Shown: positions 1-5,698 of the stretch, piece by piece
Position numbering within the stretch: position 1 is the first letter of the stretch
Layout: each line of letters begins with the position of its first letter
Assembly: GCA_023264435.1 (NCBI GenBank)
Contig: JAHFMK010000039.1
Coordinates: forward strand, 1 to 5,784
From: Candidatus Kaiserbacteria bacterium
GTDB taxonomy: Bacteria; Patescibacteriota; Minisyncoccia; Phycocordibacterales; UBA918
Reading direction: 5' to 3'
DNA length: 5,784 nucleotides
Translations under genes and position numbers: made by a program
The notes under the pieces: generated by a model
The model's database searches: none
What the model was told of the DNA's origin: nothing
The model's input: only the letters and a program-made list of their open reading frames with translations

Positions 1-333
1 TTGTCCTTGAAATCCAAGTCCATTTGCAAAAATATTGACAATACCCCAGAGTGAAACCATAACCACAAAACCTATAATTGCCCATAGCATGAGTTGTTTT
101 CCCTCCTTCTGTTTTTCTTCATTACTACCACCAATAATGAAGGTGGTAAACATCCCCCACAAGAATACGAGAAATGCAAGTGCAAAGATAAATGGGACAA
201 TACGCTCATTGAGAAATGTAGTAAAATTTGTAATGGCAGTACCTACACCACTAAATGCAGCTGGTGCTGTTTGAGCAAATGCAAAGAATGGTACGAAAAA
301 TGTAAGCGGTGCGATCTTTGATAATTTTTTCAT
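1..333 (-). CDS. TrbC/VirB2-like small exported two-helix protein (pilin-like 3), 3' end beyond window
   Basis: I read 111 codons from the ATG at 333-331 to the window edge with no stop, so the C-terminus is missing. The protein opens with a Sec-type signal (MKKLSKIAPL, then a hydrophobic core, likely cleavage after AFA at about residue 20). It then has a short polar segment, a hydrophobic helix at about 45-68, a charged loop at about 69-80 (GGSNEEKQKEGKQ) and a second helix at about 81-103. This signal plus two-helix plan with a Gly-containing charged loop is that of the VirB2/TrbC-like T4SS pilin families common in CPR genomes. By eye, residues 50-102 share 23 of 53 positions with residues 48-100 of pilin-like 2 (444-767), including both WG motifs (WG at the end of helix 1, LWGIV/VWGIV in helix 2), so the two are paralogues. 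It lies 110 bases after pilin-like 2 and could have its own promoter. No Shine-Dalgarno sequence is visible. A structural pilin role is inferred; a small membrane protein of other function is possible. Confidence 0.8.
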   Translation of the reverse strand, partial: MKKLSKIAPLTFFVPFFAFAQTAPAAFSGVGTAITNFTTFLNERIVPFIFALAFLVFLWGMFTTFIIGGSNEEKQKEGKQLMLWAIIGFVVMVSLWGIVNIFANGLGFQGQ

Positions 334-354
334 GTCAAGTGAATTTAAATTTTA

Positions 355-360
355 TTTATA
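355..360 (-). promoter_or_regulatory. weak candidate -10 box for pilin-like 3
   Basis: On the minus strand this reads TATAAA and sits 21 bases before the ATG of pilin-like 3, in the only sizeable gap of the envelope module. It has no TGn extension and no convincing -35 box at 16-18 bases, and the surrounding sequence is very A+T-rich, so a chance match is quite possible. It is listed because the 110-base gap needs an explanation and co-transcription from the upstream genes is the alternative. Confidence 0.2.
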
Positions 361-430
361 CTAACAACCTAGTCTCTATACATGGTTTGATATATTCTAA
401 CGTTTTATAGGTGCTCTGGGAAACATAACT

Positions 431-451
431 GTGGATAGCACACTTATCCAC
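431..451 (-). terminator. 7-bp perfect inverted repeat over the pilin-like 2 stop codon
   Basis: The arms GTGGATA and TATCCAC pair perfectly around a 7-base loop. On the minus strand the hairpin begins in the last codons of pilin-like 2, contains its TAA, and ends a few bases after it. There is no U-run behind it (AGTTATGTTT follows), so it is not a canonical intrinsic terminator; it could be a weak terminator or a 3'-end-stabilising hairpin. The arms also resemble DnaA boxes (see findings). The hairpin is seen in the sequence; the function is inferred. Confidence 0.35.
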
Positions 452-767
452 CAAAGATTGAAGTCTGCAAGATATACACAATCCCCCACACAGAAGACAT
501 AACCACGAGTGCAACAATGCCCGCAAACAAGACTTTTTTTCCATCTTCTACACCCTCACCTTCACCACCTTTGATAACCCAACCTTTAATTATTCCCCAC
601 ATAAATACTATAAACGTGAGTGCGAATACAAGAAGAATGAGTGATTGGATAAGGTCACTAAAAATACCTACAAGCCCTTTAAAGTTATGTGGTGCACTGG
701 CCGCAAACACATACTGTGTTGGCATAAGTGCATAGAATGTGACAAATACTGTGAAAATTAAATACAT
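444..767 (-). CDS. TrbC/VirB2-like small exported two-helix protein (pilin-like 2)
   Basis: A complete 107-residue protein with an N-terminal hydrophobic signal (residues 1-22, likely cleavage at VFA|AS). A short amphipathic part follows, then helix 1 at about 35-63, a Gly/Glu-rich charged loop at about 64-78 (KGGEGEGVEDGKK) and helix 2 at about 79-100, ending in a short tail FGG. The plan matches VirB2/TrbC-like T4SS pilins: small, signal peptide, two membrane helices, polar loop. The signal peptide is odd in having no Lys or Arg before the hydrophobic core. No alternative start exists, because the in-frame codon three places upstream of ATG 767 is the TAA of pilin-like 1; the two genes are in the same frame, 9 bases apart. 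The bases before the ATG (AAAATAAATCT) hold no Shine-Dalgarno sequence, so translation probably depends on coupling to pilin-like 1 or on an A/U-rich initiation region. It is a paralogue of pilin-like 3. It has no cysteine. The role as a pilus or channel subunit is inferred. Confidence 0.85.
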   Translation of the reverse strand: MYLIFTVFVTFYALMPTQYVFAASAPHNFKGLVGIFSDLIQSLILLVFALTFIVFMWGIIKGWVIKGGEGEGVEDGKKVLFAGIVALVVMSSVWGIVYILQTSIFGG

Positions 768-776
768 AGATTTATT

Positions 777-1175
777 TTATAAGGTATCAACGGTATTTTT
801 TATAACATCGACAATTATATTTGCACCAAGTGCAATAACCCCCCCAACCACTGCCCACAAAATTGCGTTTCTTCCATCTTCAAGTTTCTTTGATTCCCCC
901 TGTGCAGTCACCAACATAAAACCACCATATATGATAAAAAATATTATGATTGGTAATGCAAAAATGAGTAGAATATCGATGATCTTAGTGAGAAACTCAA
1001 TGACTGATTCTGAATTGAGGGGATTGGTAAAACCACTACCACCTCCAAGTGTACCAACACCATTGCTTCCAGAACCTGATGTACCAACACTATTGGTTTG
1101 AGCAAACACTTGCATTAGGGTACTGAAAAATAGAACTGAAGTACTAAATACAATTTTTCTTATTTTTGAAAACAT
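777..1175 (-). CDS. TrbC/VirB2-like T4SS pilin family protein (pilin-like 1)
   Basis: A complete 132-residue protein. Residues 1-25 are a Sec signal peptide (MFSKIRK, hydrophobic core, likely cleavage VFA|QT). Residues 29-51 are a Gly/Ser-rich linker of low complexity. Helix 1 is at about 64-88 and ends in YGGFMLVTAQG; a charged loop follows (ESKKLEDGRN, 94-103), and helix 2 at about 104-124 contains LWAVVGGVIALGANI. The pattern GGF-x(3)-TA-x-G-x(3)-K, then a charged turn and an LWA-starting helix, is what I recognise from the T4SS pilin-like family abundant in CPR bacteria. It is the most canonical of the three copies. It starts 2 bases after the stop of the solute-binding protein gene, and its upstream region is the end of that gene, where an extended -10 motif (1212-1220) may give separate, stronger transcription. 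No Shine-Dalgarno sequence lies at a normal distance; AGAAG is 13 bases away. No cysteines. Family call good; the assembled structure (pilus, channel or membrane protein) is not shown. Confidence 0.88.
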   Translation of the reverse strand: MFSKIRKIVFSTSVLFFSTLMQVFAQTNSVGTSGSGSNGVGTLGGGSGFTNPLNSESVIEFLTKIIDILLIFALPIIIFFIIYGGFMLVTAQGESKKLEDGRNAILWAVVGGVIALGANIIVDVIKNTVDTL

Positions 1176-1177
1176 AT

Positions 1178-2476
1178 TTAAAACAAAGCTTCTAGACGAT
1201 GTACGGTATCAAGTATAACACTTTTTAGACGACCACCGCTTGAGGTTACTTCCTCAACCATATCAGCAAAGACCTTATTGCTTCCCTGTGGATTTGGGTC
1301 AAGCCATCCTCGTGCAATAAGACTAGACTGAAAAAGCACATCCTTAAGTGGATCGGAAGTATTTTGTAAATACAATTCACGACGAACGGGGGTGAGATTG
1401 AGCATTTCGACAAGTGTTTGTGCATGTTGTGTCGAACTCAATGCCAATGCAACTGCATATGCACCTTTTGCATGTTGCGATGCCTTTGGTATTGCAAATG
1501 CATAAAACTCACCATACGTGCGAAGTGTTGTAGCACCCGCTCCTTGTGGTACTCTCGCAACATCATAATTAAGATTTGGATTTTCACGCTCAATTGTCGA
1601 AATTTCACTCCCAAAACCAAAGTACATAGCTAATTTCCCTGCGGTAAACTCATCCCTATCAAGCTTTTTTGATCGATTCCATGTATAGAGATTATTTGAA
1701 GGAAGTGAAAATTGTGTATAAAAATTAAGTACTGCTTCCGCAGATCCATTATTTTCAGTATTGTTAAGTGTAACAGTATATGCTTCTCCTTTATCAATGA
1801 CTATTGAACTTCCTGTTTGCAAGAAAAGCATGGAAAGTATCTCCTTTGCGTGAGCTATATTTTGATATTCACCAAATGCAAGAGCACCCTGTAAAATTTG
1901 ATTCGCATCATTTTTTTGTACCAATGCGTGTGTAGTCTGTGTAACAATGTTTTCCCATGTCTTTGGTGCTTGTGAAAGTCCAGCACTCGAAAATATGTCT
2001 CGATTCCAAAACATAATGAGTGGATCAACCGCAAATGGAACACCATAGATACCATCGTTTCGCATAAAAATATCTGCACCATCAATATACGTATCTTTGA
2101 ACGTACGTTGTGGAAGTGTCTCAAATGAGACGGGTATGAGCTTAGTACGCACAGAAACAAGAAGTGAATGCGGAATCATAATAAGATCTGGTGCATTTCC
2201 TTCCGCAACTGCATTGATAAATTCATTCTCAAAATTTCTGGGATCAATTTGAGTATATGATACAACCTTAAATGCCTTACTTACATTGGTCATCTCAAAC
2301 AGAAAATCGTCCATACTGCCTTGATCAAACATTCCCCAGATAACAACCTTATCCCCATAAAGTTGCTCTTCTGCTGATGGTTTTGACTGATATAAAGAAA
2401 GAAAAATAAGTCCTGTTACTGCCACCACACCAAAAAATCCAATAAGGATAATTTCAAATGGTCGCATATTATTCAT
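1178..2476 (-). CDS. membrane-anchored extracellular solute-binding protein, family 1
   Basis: A complete 432-residue protein of the family 1 periplasmic/extracellular solute-binding fold (the maltose/oligosaccharide-binding type). Residues 8-28 form an uncleaved-looking hydrophobic anchor, followed by a polar spacer (29-42). The binding fold starts at KVVIWG (43-48). Family features are APDLIMIP (95-102), YGVPFAVDPLIMFWNRDIF (144-162) followed by PKTWENI (171-177), GKLAMYFGFGSEI (280-292) and AFAIPKAS-x(4)-KGAYAVALALSS (326-348) followed by LTPVRREL (361-368). Length is usual for the family. There is no lipobox; the whole protein has no cysteine, so it cannot be a lipoprotein and is probably held by its N-terminal helix, facing outward. 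The ATG at 2476 is preferred; a second ATG three codons on would also keep the helix. Neither has a Shine-Dalgarno sequence. It is the first gene of a unit with two pilin-like genes and is separated from the next by 2 bases. No ABC permease or ATPase is present here. The ligand (sugar or other) cannot be told from sequence. Confidence 0.88.
   Translation of the reverse strand: MNNMRPFEIILIGFFGVVAVTGLIFLSLYQSKPSAEEQLYGDKVVIWGMFDQGSMDDFLFEMTNVSKAFKVVSYTQIDPRNFENEFINAVAEGNAPDLIMIPHSLLVSVRTKLIPVSFETLPQRTFKDTYIDGADIFMRNDGIYGVPFAVDPLIMFWNRDIFSSAGLSQAPKTWENIVTQTTHALVQKNDANQILQGALAFGEYQNIAHAKEILSMLFLQTGSSIVIDKGEAYTVTLNNTENNGSAEAVLNFYTQFSLPSNNLYTWNRSKKLDRDEFTAGKLAMYFGFGSEISTIERENPNLNYDVARVPQGAGATTLRTYGEFYAFAIPKASQHAKGAYAVALALSSTQHAQTLVEMLNLTPVRRELYLQNTSDPLKDVLFQSSLIARGWLDPNPQGSNKVFADMVEEVTSSGGRLKSVILDTVHRLEALF
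1212..1220 (-). promoter_or_regulatory. extended -10 promoter motif inside solute-binding gene, ahead of pilin-like 1
   Basis: The minus strand reads TGTTATACT, an extended -10 (TGn plus a 5/6 match to TATAAT), 36 bases before the pilin-like 1 ATG and inside the last codons of the solute-binding gene. No -35 match is evident, as is common for extended -10 promoters. It shares its 8 fixed bases with the motifs before gyrA, the methyltransferase and the solute-binding gene. Being coding sequence (Val-Ile-Leu codons), it could be coincidental. If real, it would let the pilins be made in excess of the solute-binding protein. Confidence 0.4.
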
Positions 2477-2517
2477 ACTGCTGAAAGTTTAATGTGCGAA
2501 TCATAAACATCTTTTCT

Positions 2518-2526
2518 AGTATAGCA
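2518..2526 (-). promoter_or_regulatory. extended -10 promoter of the solute-binding protein/pilin unit
   Basis: The minus strand reads TGCTATACT, an extended -10, with 41 bases between it and the ATG at 2476. The -35 region is poor. The implied mRNA would start near 2511 and carry a leader of about 35 bases lacking a Shine-Dalgarno sequence. It lies just downstream of the hairpin that follows the methyltransferase gene, which fits the start of a new transcription unit. Confidence 0.6.
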
Positions 2527-2549
2527 TTCCACGCTAAGTATTTTGATGA

Positions 2550-2570
2550 ATACACATAGGTTTTGTGTAT
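2550..2570 (-). terminator. 7-bp perfect hairpin after the methyltransferase gene
   Basis: Perfect arms ATACACA and TGTGTAT enclose a 7-base loop, beginning 3 bases after the methyltransferase TGA stop (2574-2576). The stem is A/T-rich and is not followed by a U-run (TCATCAAAATACTT follows on the minus strand), so it does not meet the standard intrinsic terminator definition. Its place between a stop codon and the next promoter supports a 3'-end role (inferred). Confidence 0.4.
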
Positions 2571-2573
2571 AGC

Positions 2574-3122
2574 TCATTGTTTACGAAGCGAAATACCATA
2601 ATGATGTTCTCCTGTGGGGAACGAGCGTTCATACACAAATCCTGCCTGCTCCGCGAACGAACGAGCAACGTCCTCAATAACCACATATTCTGGTTGTGGA
2701 CCGAGACCAGAAAATGAACTCTTCCAATCAATAATAAATAATTTTCCTCCCTTCTTCATAACCCGTGCAACTTCTTGAAATGCAGATGCTTTGTCGTGGA
2801 GTTGAAATAATACATTCGATAGTATGCCTGCATCAAGCGACTCTTCATTTATTTTTGTGCCTCCAATAACTTCAAAGTCTCCCCATAATACACGAGTATT
2901 TGAGAGACGTAATTGTCGTGCTTTGATGCCGAGAGCTTCAACAAGCGATTTTTGTACTTCGCAGAGATATACAATACCGCTCCTCCCTACAAGCTCAGAA
3001 AGTACCTTCATATAGAAACCACTTCCTGCTCCAAAATCTGCCACAATATCGCCTTCACGAAGATGAAAGTGGGTCGCAACTGCATTTGGATCAGAAAATT
3101 TTCCAGTTACTGATTCATACAT
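2574..3122 (-). CDS. class I SAM-dependent methyltransferase
   Basis: A small Rossmann-fold methyltransferase, 182 residues from the ATG at 3122 (188 if the GTG at 3140 is used). In the ATG numbering, motif I is VADFGAGSGFY at about 27-37, the Gly-rich SAM-binding loop. The acidic residue ending strand 2 that usually holds the ribose hydroxyls is Glu55 in VYLCEV. An acidic motif follows strand 3 (WGDFE, Asp82), strand 4 is SLDAGILSNVLFQL (95-108), strand 5 is GKLFIIDWK (126-134), and the C-terminal strand is HHYGISLRK. This is the whole catalytic domain with no added substrate domain, as in Methyltransf_11/25/31-type proteins; the substrate cannot be assigned. I prefer the ATG because an extended -10 box lies at 3131-3139 and overlaps the GTG; transcription would start at or within 1-2 bases of the ATG, giving a leaderless mRNA. 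It stands 80 bases after gyrA and 97 before the solute-binding gene, apparently as its own unit. The function in relation to its neighbours is not evident. Confidence 0.87.
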   Translation of the reverse strand: MYESVTGKFSDPNAVATHFHLREGDIVADFGAGSGFYMKVLSELVGRSGIVYLCEVQKSLVEALGIKARQLRLSNTRVLWGDFEVIGGTKINEESLDAGILSNVLFQLHDKASAFQEVARVMKKGGKLFIIDWKSSFSGLGPQPEYVVIEDVARSFAEQAGFVYERSFPTGEHHYGISLRKQ

Positions 3123-3130
3123 ATTTTTTA

Positions 3131-3139
3131 AGTATAGCA
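3131..3139 (-). promoter_or_regulatory. extended -10 promoter of the methyltransferase (leaderless start)
   Basis: The minus strand reads TGCTATACT, with only 8 bases (TAAAAAAT) between the hexamer and the ATG at 3122. Since bacterial transcription usually starts about 6-7 bases after the -10 hexamer, the mRNA would begin at or just before the ATG. The -35 region is weak (TCAATA at 18 bases, 3/6). The motif overlaps the upstream GTG at 3140-3138, which therefore could not be in this transcript. Confidence 0.6.
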
Positions 3140-3158
3140 CTTTTATACAGAGAATATT

Positions 3159-3182
3159 GAGTTATGTGGGAAAACATTACTC
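3159..3182 (-). terminator. imperfect hairpin after gyrA
   Basis: On the minus strand GAGTAATGT pairs with ACATAACTC except for one central A-A mismatch, around a 6-base loop TTTCCC, starting 20 bases after the gyrA TAA. There is no U-run behind it. It sits between gyrA and the methyltransferase promoter, so a weak gyrA terminator or 3'-end hairpin is plausible; the mismatch makes it less certain than the other two hairpins. Confidence 0.3.
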
Positions 3183-3202
3183 TTAAAATATCGCAAGATT
3201 AT

Positions 3203-5698
3203 TTAGAAGTACACAATAGACGCAATGGAATCTCCAGCTCGAAGTTTCATCACTTTTACACCCTGCGTCTGTCGGCCAAGTGATGGCACATCGACAAGCG
3301 GAAGCTTAATTACCTGACCTTTCTTACTCATCACGACAAGCTCTGCTTCCTCTTTATCTGCCTTACTCACGACTGCACCACCTACTACATTTCCTGTCTT
3401 TGAAGTAATCTTTGCAGTTTTGATACCCGAACCCCCTCGTTTTTGTACTTTATATTCCTTTGTCGGCGTGGTTTTTCCAAATCCATTTTCCATGACCACG
3501 AGTATCTCTGTATCCTTATCTCCTTTTGTAAGTACATCAGCTGACACAATCATATCACCCTTGCCGAGCTTCATAGCACATACACCACTCGCAGTACGTC
3601 CCATTTCACGTACATCACTTTCTTTAAAGCGAATTGCCTGCCCCTTCGCAGTGATAAGTGACACTTCATCACCAGTAGCCACAAACTGTGCGGAAATAAG
3701 TGCGTCGTCATCTCTGAGAGTAATTGCAATTAGTCCACTGCGACGTACATCCTTAAAACTTCCTGCATCAGACTTCTTTGCAACACCATTTCGTGTAACC
3801 ATCATCAGTGACCAATCTCCTTCCCAACCATCTTTGCGGACCGCAAGTACTGAGGTAACCTTTTCGTCTGAGGTCAACGCAAGGAAGTTCATGATTGACT
3901 TTCCTTTGGTTGCACGTCGTCCTTCAGGAATTTCATACATTTTGGTTTGATAAACCTTGCCTTTATCTGTAAAGAAGAGAAGGTCGCTGTGGCTTGAAGT
4001 CGTAATGAGCTTTGTCACAATATCTTCCTCTTTCGTATTTAAATCCACAACGCCCACACCTCCACGCTTTTGTACTTTATATTCAGAAGGATTGGTACGT
4101 TTCACATACCCACCTTGGGTCAATACCAAAACACTTTCTTCATCAGCGATAAGGTCCTCTACGCTTAACATTTTTACTCCACCTTTTATGATTTTGGTAC
4201 GTCTATCATCTCCATACTTCTCTGCCACTTCGGCGAGTTCGGTCTTGATGATAGTGAGCATTTTCTTTTTATTTTTCAAAATTGCTTCAAGCTCTGCAAT
4301 AAGCTTTTGTACTTCACGCAACTCTTCCTCAATCTTTTTGCGTTCAAGTCCTGCAAGCTTTTGAAGACGCATATCAAGAATTGCCTGTGCCTGAATTGCT
4401 GAAAATTTGAACTCTTTCATGAGCCCTGCATGTGCTGTTGGAACATCTTTTGAGGCACGAATAAGCTTTATGATTGCATCAATGTGGTCGAGTGCTTTTT
4501 TAAGGCCGAGCAATATATGTTCGCGTTCTTGTGCTTTCGTGAGGTCGTATTGAGTACGGCGTGCCACTACTTCACAGCGATGCTTCACGTACTCTTCAAG
4601 AATTGCTTTGAGTGAAAGTGTTTGTGGCACGCCATCCACCAACGCTACCATGTTGTAATGAAATGCATCTTCAAGTTGTGTGTGCTTGTAGAGCTTATTG
4701 AGGACTGTCTGTGGTTGTGCACCACTTTTAAGCTCAATCACCACACGAATATCACGAGTAGATTCATCGCGAATATCGCGAATACCCTCAATCTTCTTAT
4801 CACGCACAAAATCAGCAATTTTCACAAGCATATCTGCTTTATTTACACGATACGGGATTGAGGTAATGATAATTGAAAAATTACCTTTCTTATCTTCAAC
4901 AATTTCTGTTTCACCACGCACCACCACACCTCCACGTCCATTGATATATGCATGCGTAATATCCTTTTGATTGAACGCAATCCCACCCAGTGGAAAATCA
5001 GGACCTTTTACAAACTGAAGCAAGTCATTTGTTGAGGCATCGGGGTTATCAATAAGATGTGCAACTGCTGCCGCAACTTCACGAAGATTGTGTGGCGGAA
5101 TATTAGTCGCCATTCCTACGGCAATACCGAGTGTTCCTGCAAGAAGCAGGTTTGGTACCGCAGCAGGTAGGACCTCTGGTTCTTTTTTTGTTCCGTCAAA
5201 GTTTGGTCGCCAATTAACCGTTTCTTTTTCAAGGTCACGGAGTAATTCTTCTGCAATACGTGACATCTTTGCCTCTGTATATCGATATGCAGCAGCACCA
5301 TCACCGTCTACCGAACCGAAGTTACCTTGTCCAATGACGAGCGGGTATCGTGTTGTAAAATCTTGTGCGAGTTTTACCATGGCATCATATACCGCAGCGT
5401 CACCATGTGGATGAAAACTACCGAGAACATCTCCCACTACTGTTGCGGATTTTTTGAAACGTCCGCTCGCATTGAGTCCATTGAGACGCATTGAGTAAAG
5501 AATGCGACGATGTACGGGTTTTAAACCGTCACGAACATCAGGAAGAGCACGCTGGGTAATGACCGACATTGCGTAATCAAGATACGACACACGCATCTCA
5601 TCGGTTATGTTTTGTGCAACAATATTATGTGCAGTGTCGGTACTCACCGTATTTCGTGGTACTTCCTCTGGACTATTTTCTTTTTTCTTTATTGCCAT
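3203..5698 (-). CDS. gyrA: DNA gyrase subunit A
   Basis: A complete 831-residue GyrA, the breakage-reunion and DNA-wrapping subunit that with GyrB introduces negative supercoils using ATP. After a variable 30-residue N-terminus comes the winged-helix/tower region with the usual landmarks: RALPDVRDGLKPVHRRILY (50-68), the quinolone region VVGDVLGSFHPHGDAAVYD (87-105), IGQGNFGS (122-129), and the catalytic AAAYRYTEAKMSRIA with Arg139 and Tyr140, the tyrosine that attaches covalently to DNA. LAGTLGIAVGMATNIPPHN (186-204) follows. A coiled coil with the exit gate spans about 370-500. The C-terminal beta-pinwheel (about 512-831) has a GyrA box QKRGGVG at 543-549, which supports GyrA rather than ParC, and a second box-like QKRGGSG at 752-758. 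The protein ends at SIVYF without the acidic tail of E. coli GyrA. The position equivalent to E. coli Ser83 is Ala101; Asp87 is kept as Asp105. The ATG at 5698 follows an extended -10 promoter by 26 bases; no Shine-Dalgarno sequence is visible. It appears to be a single-gene unit; gyrB is not in the window. Confidence 0.97.
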   Translation of the reverse strand: MAIKKKENSPEEVPRNTVSTDTAHNIVAQNITDEMRVSYLDYAMSVITQRALPDVRDGLKPVHRRILYSMRLNGLNASGRFKKSATVVGDVLGSFHPHGDAAVYDAMVKLAQDFTTRYPLVIGQGNFGSVDGDGAAAYRYTEAKMSRIAEELLRDLEKETVNWRPNFDGTKKEPEVLPAAVPNLLLAGTLGIAVGMATNIPPHNLREVAAAVAHLIDNPDASTNDLLQFVKGPDFPLGGIAFNQKDITHAYINGRGGVVVRGETEIVEDKKGNFSIIITSIPYRVNKADMLVKIADFVRDKKIEGIRDIRDESTRDIRVVIELKSGAQPQTVLNKLYKHTQLEDAFHYNMVALVDGVPQTLSLKAILEEYVKHRCEVVARRTQYDLTKAQEREHILLGLKKALDHIDAIIKLIRASKDVPTAHAGLMKEFKFSAIQAQAILDMRLQKLAGLERKKIEEELREVQKLIAELEAILKNKKKMLTIIKTELAEVAEKYGDDRRTKIIKGGVKMLSVEDLIADEESVLVLTQGGYVKRTNPSEYKVQKRGGVGVVDLNTKEEDIVTKLITTSSHSDLLFFTDKGKVYQTKMYEIPEGRRATKGKSIMNFLALTSDEKVTSVLAVRKDGWEGDWSLMMVTRNGVAKKSDAGSFKDVRRSGLIAITLRDDDALISAQFVATGDEVSLITAKGQAIRFKESDVREMGRTASGVCAMKLGKGDMIVSADVLTKGDKDTEILVVMENGFGKTTPTKEYKVQKRGGSGIKTAKITSKTGNVVGGAVVSKADKEEAELVVMSKKGQVIKLPLVDVPSLGRQTQGVKVMKLRAGDSIASIVYF

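Noticed and set aside
356..544. Minus-strand 62-codon frame across the gap after pilin-like 2
   Set aside because: It overlaps the end of pilin-like 2 in another frame, is Cys/Leu-rich without a sensible domain, and has no supporting start signals.
739..1101. Plus-strand open frame opposite pilin-like 1
   Set aside because: Composition is that expected from the reverse complement of Gly/Ser-rich and hydrophobic codons; the minus-strand protein has a signal peptide, helices and a family pattern.
2350..2358. TTATCCCCA as a third DnaA-like box
   Set aside because: It is inside the solute-binding gene, differs at a core position of the box, and is isolated.
2534..2731. Minus-strand 65-codon frame at the end of the methyltransferase
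   Set aside because: It lies mainly inside the methyltransferase in another frame and shows no domain; its tail covers the hairpin and gap only because no stop happens to occur.
3183..3202. TCTT...AAGA inverted repeat just after the gyrA stop
   Set aside because: The stem is only 4 bp with a 10-base loop and no U-run, which is within chance for such A/T-rich sequence.
3420..5414. Long open plus-strand frames opposite gyrA (3420-3950, 3957-4364, 4698-4970, 5088-5414)
   Set aside because: They are antisense to a clearly conserved gene, their translations are Ser/Thr/Pro/Phe-rich without recognisable domains, and no promoter or start context supports them.
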